Below are positions 27,126 to 34,635 of a stretch of DNA of 64,000 nt, piece by piece. A model generated the notes under the pieces. That model did no database searches, was not told where the DNA came from, and was given only the letters and a program-made list of their open reading frames with translations. The stretch lies in assembly GCA_013360585.1 (NCBI GenBank), contig JABWBH010000009.1, positions 1-64,000 on the forward strand, read 5' to 3'. A program made the translations under genes and the position numbers. Each line of letters opens with the position of its first letter. Position 1 is the stretch's first letter. The stretch comes from Phycisphaerae bacterium (lineage in GTDB: Bacteria; Planctomycetota; Phycisphaerae; UBA1845).

Positions 27126-28066
27126 CCTCCCGTCATCCCGCGCGCCGTCCGGCGGCGCATCCGCGTCGCTCGTGAAGCCAGGTACGCGCTCAGCGCTACG
27201 TCCATCGCCGTCGACGTGTCGAACGACACGTAGTCGATCATCATCCGGCTGCATCCGTTCTGAAGCTGCGACCGGAACCGCTCCACCTCCGCAAGATAAC
27301 GCTCGCGCAGCGCGCGCGGCTCGGTCAGGAGGCGCCCCGTCCCCTCCAGCCCCTCGAACATCGTCGGACCCGAAAGGTCAAACGTCAGCTCCGCCCGGTC
27401 CCAGAGGTGGCACGCCACCACCTCGTGACGCCGGTACCGCAGGTGACGCAGACCCCGCAGCGTCGACGCCACGTCGTCAAGAAAGTCGCTGATGATGAAG
27501 ACCAGCGTCCGACGCGGCAAACGCTCCGCCAGATCGTCGAACACCGTCGCCAGCGAGGTCTTCGCCCCCTTCGCCTTCCCTTCAAGCTCCTGAATCACCG
27601 TCTTCCACTGCGTCGAGGCGTTTGACGGTCGCACAAATTCACCCAGCGCCGCGTCAAACAGCGCCAGCCCCACCGCGTCCCCCTGCTGCAACGACAGGTA
27701 GGCCAGCGACGCCGCCAGCGAGGTCGCATACTCGTGCTTGGACCACGGTGAAGACGCCGATCGGAAACTCATCGACTCGCTTGTGTCCACCACCAGCAGG
27801 CAAGTGAGATTCGTCTCCTGCTCGTACTCCTTGATGTAGTACTTGTCCGTCCGACCGAAGACCTTCCAGTCAATGTGCCGGATGTCGTCGCCCTGCACGT
27901 ACTGACGATGATCCGCGTACTCCACCGACAATCCCCGGTAAGGACTGTGATGCAGACCTGTGAAGTACCCCTCGACGATCAATCGCGCGCGCAGCTCCAG
28001 CCCCCCGATCCGCGACAGCACGGTCGGATCAAGAAACTTCCGGTAACCAGCGCCGGCCTCGGTCAT
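27122..28066 (-). CDS. DUF58 domain-containing protein
   Basis: 314 residues. HSPYRGLSVEYADHRQYVQ and DDIRHIDWKVFGR are the DUF58 signature, followed by a VWA-like metal site in LLVVDTSESMSF. DUF58 proteins follow MoxR ATPases in many bacteria and are thought to be their partners or substrates. There is no clear membrane helix, so it is probably cytoplasmic. It starts 11 bp after moxR and overlaps the BatA gene by 4 nt, so the three are co-transcribed. Confidence 0.93.
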   Translation of the reverse strand: MTEAGAGYRKFLDPTVLSRIGGLELRARLIVEGYFTGLHHSPYRGLSVEYADHRQYVQGDDIRHIDWKVFGRTDKYYIKEYEQETNLTCLLVVDTSESMSFRSASSPWSKHEYATSLAASLAYLSLQQGDAVGLALFDAALGEFVRPSNASTQWKTVIQELEGKAKGAKTSLATVFDDLAERLPRRTLVFIISDFLDDVASTLRGLRHLRYRRHEVVACHLWDRAELTFDLSGPTMFEGLEGTGRLLTEPRALRERYLAEVERFRSQLQNGCSRMMIDYVSFDTSTAMDVALSAYLASRATRMRRRTARGMTGG

Positions 28067-28077
28067 GCGTGCTCCCG

Positions 28078-29160
28078 TCAGGATTGCGGCGGCGACGCGA
28101 AGACGCGACCCGCCATCTTTTCATCGAGGTGAACCGCTTCCGACGGCGTGTGCTTCACCAGCGCTTCAATGATGTCGTCCGCCCGGACGCCGTCCGCTTC
28201 AGCGTTGAAGTTCGTCAGGATGCGGTGACGCAGCACCGGTTTCGCCGCCCAGCGGATGTCGTCCGTCGAAACGTAGAACCGCCCGTTGAGCACGGCCCGC
28301 GCCTTGCCCGCAAGAATCAGAAACTGCGACGCCCGCGGACCGGCGCCCCACGCCACGTAATTCCGCACGATCGAGGGGACTTCCCCTTTGCCCACCCGCG
28401 TCTGGCGCACCAGCGCCATCGCAAACCGGATCACGTGCTCCGCACACGGCACACGCCGCACCACCTGCTGCAACTCAATGATGTCCCGTCCGCCCAGCGT
28501 TCGGCGCAACGACGCCTCCGCCGGCGCCGTCGTCATTCGCACGATCTGCAGCTCTTCCTCCTCCGACGGGTAATCCACCTGAATCTTCATCATGAACCGG
28601 TCGAGCTGCGCCTCCGGAAGCGGGTACGTCCCCTCCTGCTCGATCGGGTTCTGCGTCGCCAGCACGAAGAAAGGCCGCGGCAGCTTGTGCGGAAACCCCG
28701 CCGCCGTCACCTGGCGCTCCTGCATCGCCTCCAGCAGCGCCGACTGCGTCTTCGGCGGCGTCCGGTTGATCTCGTCCGCCAGCACCACGTTCGCGAACAC
28801 CGGCCCCTTCACGAAGCGCAAACTCCGCGTCCCCGTCCCCTTGTCCTCCTCGATCACCTCCGTCCCGGTGATGTCCGACGGCATCAGGTCCGGCGTGAAC
28901 TGAATCCGCGAGAACGACAGCGACATCGTCTGCGCCAGCGTGCTCACCAGCAGCGTCTTCGCCAGACCGGGAACGCCCTCGAGGATCGCGTGACCCTCGC
29001 AGAACAACGTCAGCAGCAGCAGCTCGATGACGTCGTCCTGCCCGACGATCACCTGCCGCACCTGCTCCCGGATCTGCGCGTAAGCGTCGTTGAGCTTCGC
29101 CACCATCGCCACGTCGTCCGCCCCCGCGGACGCCTCAGACTTCGGCCGCACCTCATCCAT
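28078..29160 (-). CDS. MoxR-family AAA+ ATPase
   Basis: 360 residues. A short acidic tail is followed by an AAA+ domain with Walker A EGVPGLAKT, Walker B VVLADEINRTPP, sensor 1 ATQNPIEQEGTYPLPEAQLD and an arginine-rich helical lid. MoxR ATPases act as chaperones that assemble or activate VWA-containing partners. It is the first gene of the minus-strand series that runs to about 15645. Its N-terminus starts at ATG 29160 with 380 bp of gene-free DNA before it, where its promoter should lie. Confidence 0.95.
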   Translation of the reverse strand: MDEVRPKSEASAGADDVAMVAKLNDAYAQIREQVRQVIVGQDDVIELLLLTLFCEGHAILEGVPGLAKTLLVSTLAQTMSLSFSRIQFTPDLMPSDITGTEVIEEDKGTGTRSLRFVKGPVFANVVLADEINRTPPKTQSALLEAMQERQVTAAGFPHKLPRPFFVLATQNPIEQEGTYPLPEAQLDRFMMKIQVDYPSEEEELQIVRMTTAPAEASLRRTLGGRDIIELQQVVRRVPCAEHVIRFAMALVRQTRVGKGEVPSIVRNYVAWGAGPRASQFLILAGKARAVLNGRFYVSTDDIRWAAKPVLRHRILTNFNAEADGVRADDIIEALVKHTPSEAVHLDEKMAGRVFASPPQS

Positions 29161-29540
29161 CGTCGTTGCTCCCCGTCGCCGACCGCCGCCGCGGCGCGCA
29201 CCGCCCCTGCGATCGACGTTATCTGATTATCGGCGGCAATCAGGCTCGGGTCAGCCCCCGACGACAAGATTCGTCAACGTTTCAACGTTTCCGCCCCGGT
29301 CCGCTCGCCAAGAGGCTCTTTCGCAGGAGTGATCCCGCTGCCGGCGCGGTTCAGGGGTCGAATATCCAGCGACGAGAAGGAATCAGCGGCGAGACCGCAG
29401 ACGACGCACCGGACAAGATGAAGACGGGTCGGAGAAGGGCGAATGCGTCAAGCCTTCGACGCGAAAAAAAAGTGACAACAATGCGGCACCCCCCGCCGCG
29501 TCAGGCGACGGTGAGGCGATCGGCGCACACAAACCCGCCC
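29161..29540. other. 380-bp gap between csrA and moxR
   Basis: No gene seen. A minus-strand TTGACG near 29450 could belong to a promoter for the moxR operon, but no good -10 box follows. A run of eight adenines lies near 29464-29471. Confidence 0.3.
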
Positions 29541-29765
29541 TTACCCGGGCACGTTCGGCGCAGCCCCCGCCGCGGGTGCGGCGGCGTCGGCGCCGTTCTT
29601 CTCCGCTTCTTTGATCTGGCGGTAGATTTCCTCACGGTGGACGGAGATGCCCTGCGGAGCGTCGATCCCGAGACGCACCTTGTTGCCCCGGACTTCCACG
29701 ACCGTGATCTTGATGTCGTCGCCGATGATGATGCTCTGGTCTCTTGATCGTGCAAGTACCAACAT
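29541..29765 (-). CDS. csrA: carbon storage regulator CsrA
   Basis: 74-residue RNA-binding regulator that represses or stabilises mRNAs by binding GGA motifs in leaders. [26 protein letters not shown] and [10 protein letters not shown] are the family's conserved strands and helix, including the RNA-binding Arg in VHREE. The tail is Ala-rich and longer than in E. coli (61 residues). The gene is alone, with a promoter upstream. Confidence 0.96.
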   Translation of the reverse strand: MLVLARSRDQSIIIGDDIKITVVEVRGNKVRLGIDAPQGISVHREEIYRQIKEAEKNGADAAAPAAGAAPNVPG

Positions 29766-29825
29766 AACCGGGGATTCCTCCCGCTCTCTCTCGCCTCCGT
29801 CTCCTTACGGCCGCAGGTCGCCAGA

Positions 29826-29854
29826 ATCTTAGGGGCAACACATCGCCTTTTCAA
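29826..29854 (-). promoter_or_regulatory. sigma-70-type promoter of csrA
   Basis: On the minus strand TTGAAA (29854-29849) and TAAGAT (29831-29826) are separated by exactly 17 bp. The -10 box lies about 60 bp before the csrA ATG, leaving a leader with GGGAGGAA near the start. Confidence 0.6.
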
Positions 29855-30041
29855 CGATTCACTTGACATCCGCCGGACATTCGCCCGGGAGGTGGCAAGA
29901 TGGGCATTCCGGGCAACAAGCGGCGTTTCTCAGTCCCTTGTGAACGCCCGTCATGCAGGTCATCATTGCAATGTCGTCCGATTCCAGGGCCGACCCGACC
30001 CCGGATACGGGTTATCAGGCGGTGCTTGCTGGCGGTGATGC

Positions 30042-31109
30042 ATGAATCCTGACCGGATGTTCGCTTTAACCCGCGATCTCATCGCCCTGGACTCGGTCAC
30101 CCCGAGGGAAAAAGATAAGCTCCTGTTCCTTGAGCAGGCGCTTCATGCCCGAGGGTGGCGAACGCGACGATGCCCCGTCGCTGCAGATCGCTGGAACCTC
30201 GTAGCTGGCGAGGCTGACCCGATCCCGATCCTTTTCAACACGCATATTGACACCGTCCCCCCGCAATACGGACCGAAAGAAACGCCCCAGCGCATTTACG
30301 GCCGCGGCGCCTGCGACACCCACGGAATCCTCGCCGCGATGCTTGAGGCCCTCGACGAGCTTCGGGAGCAGCGCTTATCGGGCGTCGGATTGCTTGTCAC
30401 CGTCGACGAGGAAGGTGGCGTGCATCTCGGCGCTCAGCGCGCCGGCGAGTCTCTCCCGGAACCGGACATCCTCATCGTCGGTGAACCCACCGAGAACATG
30501 CTCATCCGCGCCCAGAAAGGGCTGCTCAAGGCCGACCTCGTCGCGCAGGGAATTGAAGGTCATTCCGGTTACCCCGAGCGGGCTGACGACGCGCTCGACC
30601 GACTTCTCCTCGCCCTGCATGATCTGCGGGCGCAACCGTGGCTGACGAAGCACTCCGCTCAGGGCAACACCCTCAACGTGTTCATCAGGGACGGCGGACA
30701 GGCGTACAACAAGATTCCCGGACGCGCCGCCGCCGGGTTGTTCTTCCGGCTTGCCGAGCCGATGAACGTCATGCGGGACCGGATCGAAATCTGGTTCCGC
30801 GATCGCGCCGATCCTCGGCTCGAATTGCGCTGGCTCGGGGGGAACGACCCCGTTGAAGGACTGACGGTGCTGGACGGTTGGCCGACCGGTGTCGCCGCCT
30901 ACAATACGGACATCGCGCATTTCCGCTGGACGCGGGCGCGCACGCTTCTTGTCGGTCCGGGCTCGATTCATCAGGCTCACCGCGACCTGACCGGCAATCG
31001 CTGGGACGAGGCGGAGTGGATCGACAAGCAGGAACAATGTCGGGGCGCGGAAAACTACGTTCGACTTGTGCAGGCGCTGACGTCGAGAAAGGCGGACCGC
31101 GGCACATGA
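30042..31109 (+). CDS. M20-family metallopeptidase (ArgE/DapE-like)
   Basis: 355 residues. The zinc-site motifs of family M20 are present: NTHIDTVP, GACDTHG and DEEGG, then GHSGYPE in the lid domain and a C-terminal GPGSIHQAHR. Relatives hydrolyse N-acyl amino acids or small peptides (acetylornithine, succinyl-diaminopimelate). This member is a little shorter than typical ArgE, and no arginine or lysine pathway genes adjoin. Its stop overlaps the next start by 4 nt. Confidence 0.9.
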   Translation: MNPDRMFALTRDLIALDSVTPREKDKLLFLEQALHARGWRTRRCPVAADRWNLVAGEADPIPILFNTHIDTVPPQYGPKETPQRIYGRGACDTHGILAAMLEALDELREQRLSGVGLLVTVDEEGGVHLGAQRAGESLPEPDILIVGEPTENMLIRAQKGLLKADLVAQGIEGHSGYPERADDALDRLLLALHDLRAQPWLTKHSAQGNTLNVFIRDGGQAYNKIPGRAAAGLFFRLAEPMNVMRDRIEIWFRDRADPRLELRWLGGNDPVEGLTVLDGWPTGVAAYNTDIAHFRWTRARTLLVGPGSIHQAHRDLTGNRWDEAEWIDKQEQCRGAENYVRLVQALTSRKADRGT

Positions 31110-31630
31110 ACACCGCCTGCGAGACCTGCGGCGCACCCGCACGCGTGTTTGTATCCAACCAGCTTCCCGGGCGCGGCAAAGTCGTTCGCGCCTTCTGCAT
31201 CGCCTGCGCCGACCGCGCCGAGCAGACGTGCGACCTCGTCCAGCCCGCCGCCCCGCCGCCGCTGTCCCTCGCCGCCGTCTACATCGCCACCGGCGCGTTC
31301 GTCGCCGCTCTTTGCGCCGCCGCGGACTGGGTCCGACTTGGCGAACAACCCGGGTTCGGTCTTTACCAGCTCGCCGCGCTGCTGGTCTCCGTCGTCCTCT
31401 TCCTTTCCGGACTGGTTATGCGCACCCCCAGCGTCGCCGTCGTCGCCTTTCTGATGGCCGGGCTCAGCGCCTTCGCCGACTGGATCCAGATCGGACTGGT
31501 CGAGGGCTTCGGATGGTGGCAGCGGATCGGAACCGCCGTCGGGGTCATCCTGATCGTCCGCGGACTGTGGCTGGCGCGCCCGCCGAAGCGACGGACTTCC
31601 GGCGGGGCTTGCCCCCCTCGGGCGACGTAA
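31106..31630 (+). CDS. small membrane protein with N-terminal zinc ribbon
   Basis: 174 residues, not a recognised family. ATG 31106 overlaps the stop of the M20 gene (ATGA), implying coupling. The N-terminus has two CxxC knuckles (CETCG and CIACA), a likely zinc ribbon, followed by four hydrophobic helices: LAAVYIATGAFVAALCAAAD, LAALLVSVVLFLSGLVM, VAVVAFLMAGLSAFADWI and the RIGTAVGVILIVRGLWL stretch. The role is unknown. Coupling to a peptidase hints at a membrane regulator or partner. Confidence 0.8.
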   Translation: MNTACETCGAPARVFVSNQLPGRGKVVRAFCIACADRAEQTCDLVQPAAPPPLSLAAVYIATGAFVAALCAAADWVRLGEQPGFGLYQLAALLVSVVLFLSGLVMRTPSVAVVAFLMAGLSAFADWIQIGLVEGFGWWQRIGTAVGVILIVRGLWLARPPKRRTSGGACPPRAT

Positions 31631-31653
31631 CCTGCAAGTTCGTTGCTCGAACC

Positions 31654-31676
31654 CGGATCGCGGGCCTCCGGTCCGC
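31654..31676. repeat. intergenic hairpin element, TCC-loop type
   Basis: GCGGGCCTCCGGTCCGC forms a 7-bp stem (one G-T pair) with a TCC loop, preceded by CGGATC. It matches copies at 46636, 51265, 56564 and 61631. Confidence 0.55.
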
Positions 31677-31735
31677 GCCCGCCGACCGGAGCGTCACGGA
31701 CCGGTTCTGAAACCACGGATCCGCATCGCGCCGCC

Positions 31736-32365
31736 CTAGCTGCGCACGCGATGCGCGCGGCGCACCTCCGCCGCGCTGCTGCGGCTGACGTCCAGATCAC
31801 GCAGCAGCCCGTCGCGCAGTCCGTAAATCCACCCGTGAACGCTCAGCGCCCCCCCGCGATGCCACGCGTCCTGCACAATCGTCGTGTGACACAGGTTCTC
31901 CACCTGACGCATCACGTTCAGCTCGCACAACCGGTCCGGTCGGGCTTCAGGCGCCGTCGCCGCCAGCGCCGCCTCGTGCTCGTGGTGCAAGTCCCGCAGA
32001 TGGCGCAGCCAGTTGTCGATCAACCCCAGCGACCGGTCCTGCATCGCCGCCAGCACGCCGCCGCAACCGTAATGTCCGCACACGATCACGTGCCTCACGC
32101 GAAGCACTTCAACCGCATATTGCAGGACGGACAGGCAGTTCAGGTCCGTGTGCAGCACGAGGTTCGCCACGTTCCGATGCACGAACAACTCCCCCGGATC
32201 CAGCCCGACGATCTCGTTCGCCGGAACCCGGCTGTCCGCGCATCCGATCCACAAATACTGCGGCGCCTGCTGCCGCGAGAGTCTCGGGAAAAAATCCGGA
32301 TCCACGCGGGTCCGGTGCGCCGCCCACCGCCGGTTGTTCTCGATCAGCCGCGCTACGTCGCTCAT
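31736..32365 (-). CDS. beta-class carbonic anhydrase
   Basis: Interconverts CO2 and bicarbonate. The 209-residue protein has the beta-class zinc and dyad residues: CADSR (Cys42, Asp44, Arg46) and HVIVCGHYGCGG (His98, Cys101). The length and HNVLH-type motifs fit Can/CynT. Its ATG overlaps the stop of the solute-binding protein gene by 4 nt, so both come from one mRNA. Confidence 0.95.
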   Translation of the reverse strand: MSDVARLIENNRRWAAHRTRVDPDFFPRLSRQQAPQYLWIGCADSRVPANEIVGLDPGELFVHRNVANLVLHTDLNCLSVLQYAVEVLRVRHVIVCGHYGCGGVLAAMQDRSLGLIDNWLRHLRDLHHEHEAALAATAPEARPDRLCELNVMRQVENLCHTTIVQDAWHRGGALSVHGWIYGLRDGLLRDLDVSRSSAAEVRRAHRVRS

Positions 32366-34140
32366 CGCCCGGTCTCCGTCGTCGCCGGTCCCCGCGAGAC
32401 CAGCCGCCGCGCCTCCTCATATTGCCGGCGGAACGCCAGCGTCAACCGCTCCGTCACCTCGAGCTGCGTCACCGCGTCGCGCCGCAGCAGCCGGCCGAAC
32501 TGCTCCATCCCCGCGCCGTACTCGAGGCTCACCTCCACCGTCTCCCCTCCCACGGTCATTTCGAACGTCGGCAGGTTTGTCAGCGCCGCCAGCGCATCAG
32601 GCCGCGCATCCGGTCCGCCCGCCACGAGGATCGCCTCCCAGCCTCCGCGCAATTCCTCCAGCGCATCAAGGCACATGCAGCGGATCAGAACGCGAAGCGA
32701 ATTGAACAGCGGCGACGTCCACTCCTCATGATAGTGCAGGAACTCCTTCATCTGATAAGGGTTCAGGTCAGGATCCGCCATGTGCGCCCGGTTTTCCTCG
32801 GTGTAGAAGTCCGTGCGCGTTGCGATCCGACGCTGCGTGTACCGGATCGGTCCGCCCGGGGCCCCCGCCCGGTACATCCAGAGGCGCTGGCTTGCCGGAT
32901 CCAGACAGTATGCGACGAACCGCCTCGCCAGTTCGTAACGGTACGGGCGATCCGGGTCGCGCTCGACGTTCATCCGCAGCACGCTCACCGGATCCGCGTT
33001 GACGCTCGACCCTCCCAGCCCCGTTTCCGGGTCATACGGGTTGAGGAACACCATCCTCGACCGCCCGTCCGCCCCGACGCTGGACTGGCTTTGAAACCGC
33101 CCGTAAAAATCCACGCACATCCCCACCGCAGCGTCGCCGGTGCTGACGTCGATCGGCGGTTTGTTCGACCAGTCCGTGAAGTATCGCGCGTTTGCCCCGA
33201 TCAGCATGATCGTCCGCAGTCCCTCGCGCCATCCCCGCGACTTCGCGGCCGCAACATCCTCCGCCCGGTCCCGCGCCGCGTTCACGTAGCCCGCCTCGTC
33301 GATCCCCAGTTTCCGCAGCTCCTCCCAGATCGCCTGCTGGACGATCATCTCAAAACATTTCGTGATCGTGCTGCTTTTCGTCGGATCCGCCGCGCCCAGC
33401 TTTCGAAAATACACGGGGTCCGTCAGATCCGACCAGCGCGTCGGCGGGCGTTCGACCCCCAGCTCCGCAAGACGGTCCACGTTGTAGCAGATGCCGAACG
33501 ACGACAGCGTCGCCCCGTACCACCGGTCGAACGCGCGGTTCGGACGCCCGCTCGCGTCCAGGCGCGCGGGGTAGTAATCCTCCCCGCGGAAGCGCTGCGG
33601 CATATAAGGCAGCGTGTCCTGCTCGTCAGAAAGGATTCCGATCCGCGCCAGGTTCCCGACCAGCGCCTGCCGGTTGTGATCGAAAGGACCGCCCCCGAAA
33701 AATACGTCGATCCCGCAGTCCAGCGGCGTCCCCGCGTCATCCAGATACGCCTCCCGCGCCGCCCACTGCTCCGGTGTCGCCTTGTCCCGCGCCAGTCTCG
33801 GATCCTGGGCGGCCCGACCGATCGCCTCCGACCACGTTCGCCCCAGCGTCCTGGTCCAGTGCTGTCGGAACGACGCCAGCATCTGCGCATCCAGGTACCG
33901 CGAAATCTCCGTCGTCCCGCCGATGTTTCGCCACTCGATCGTCACCGGCTGACCGTATTGCGCCTCGTGCCACGCCGAGAACCCGCGCTCGAACTCATAC
34001 CGGATCGCCTCGCCGTGCGGACTGACCGCCACCAGCCGCCACGCCCCCGACCGCGCCGCCTCCCCCCGAGGTCTCAGCAGGAACGGCGCCGCCACGACCC
34101 CCAGCAATCCCAGCAAGATGACCCCGTGTCCGATCCGCAT
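32362..34140 (-). CDS. extracellular solute-binding protein without adjacent permease
   Basis: 592 residues, longer than usual for family 1 binding proteins. An N-terminal membrane anchor or signal (about 6-23, VILLGLLGVVAAPFLL) is followed by a two-lobed fold with motifs such as DVFFGGGPFDHNRQ, YGATLSSFGICYNVDRL, RWSDLTDPVYF and ADPTKSSTITKCFEM, close to iron- or sulfate-type binding proteins. No ABC permease or ATPase lies next to it. Coupling to carbonic anhydrase is unusual. The ligand is unknown. Confidence 0.85.
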   Translation of the reverse strand: MRIGHGVILLGLLGVVAAPFLLRPRGEAARSGAWRLVAVSPHGEAIRYEFERGFSAWHEAQYGQPVTIEWRNIGGTTEISRYLDAQMLASFRQHWTRTLGRTWSEAIGRAAQDPRLARDKATPEQWAAREAYLDDAGTPLDCGIDVFFGGGPFDHNRQALVGNLARIGILSDEQDTLPYMPQRFRGEDYYPARLDASGRPNRAFDRWYGATLSSFGICYNVDRLAELGVERPPTRWSDLTDPVYFRKLGAADPTKSSTITKCFEMIVQQAIWEELRKLGIDEAGYVNAARDRAEDVAAAKSRGWREGLRTIMLIGANARYFTDWSNKPPIDVSTGDAAVGMCVDFYGRFQSQSSVGADGRSRMVFLNPYDPETGLGGSSVNADPVSVLRMNVERDPDRPYRYELARRFVAYCLDPASQRLWMYRAGAPGGPIRYTQRRIATRTDFYTEENRAHMADPDLNPYQMKEFLHYHEEWTSPLFNSLRVLIRCMCLDALEELRGGWEAILVAGGPDARPDALAALTNLPTFEMTVGGETVEVSLEYGAGMEQFGRLLRRDAVTQLEVTERLTLAFRRQYEEARRLVSRGPATTETGR

Positions 34141-34635
34141 TCCGTCGCACGCCTTTCAGCACCCGGTCTCGCCTTCAACCTCCTGCGCCGTTGCCGCGTT
34201 CCGTTGCTAACATACCGCGCCTTCGCATCGCCGCAGCATCTCCGCTCCGGGGCATGTTCGTCTGCCTCGCCTTCCACAATGCCGAAAACCTGGACGCCCC
34301 AGGTCGGTACTGACGCCCCCCGCGGTTCCAGCCGCCACATCCACGTCCGGTCGAACAAGGGGCGAGGACTGGCCAAAAAAACCTGCGTTTCCTGTCATTC
34401 AAGTCCGATCCGGCAAGTCCGATCCGGGCATGACCGGCCGGGCTCCACCCCCGCCCGGAACAGGTTCTCTGTCCGATGATCGCCCCTGGCTGGTGAAAAA
34501 AAAGGATTGATTCACGGGAGGGGGTGCGGTGTAGAATGTGGCCCGTTGGGTTCGGTCCCGCGGCGGGGAGGAGCCTGTCGCAACGGTCCGAGAGGCGGAT
34601 TTACCTTTCTTCATTTTTTCCAAGGGGGGCCAGCA
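34141..34635. other. 495-bp gap between divergent genes
   Basis: No gene seen. It holds the promoter regions of the solute-binding gene (minus) and the subtilisin gene (plus), with a likely promoter at 34507-34537. Confidence 0.4.
34507..34537 (+). promoter_or_regulatory. possible promoter of the subtilisin gene
   Basis: TTGATT and TAGAAT lie 19 bp apart on the plus strand, about 100 bp before the chosen ATG. The -10 box matches five of six bases, but the spacing is two longer than ideal. Confidence 0.35.
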
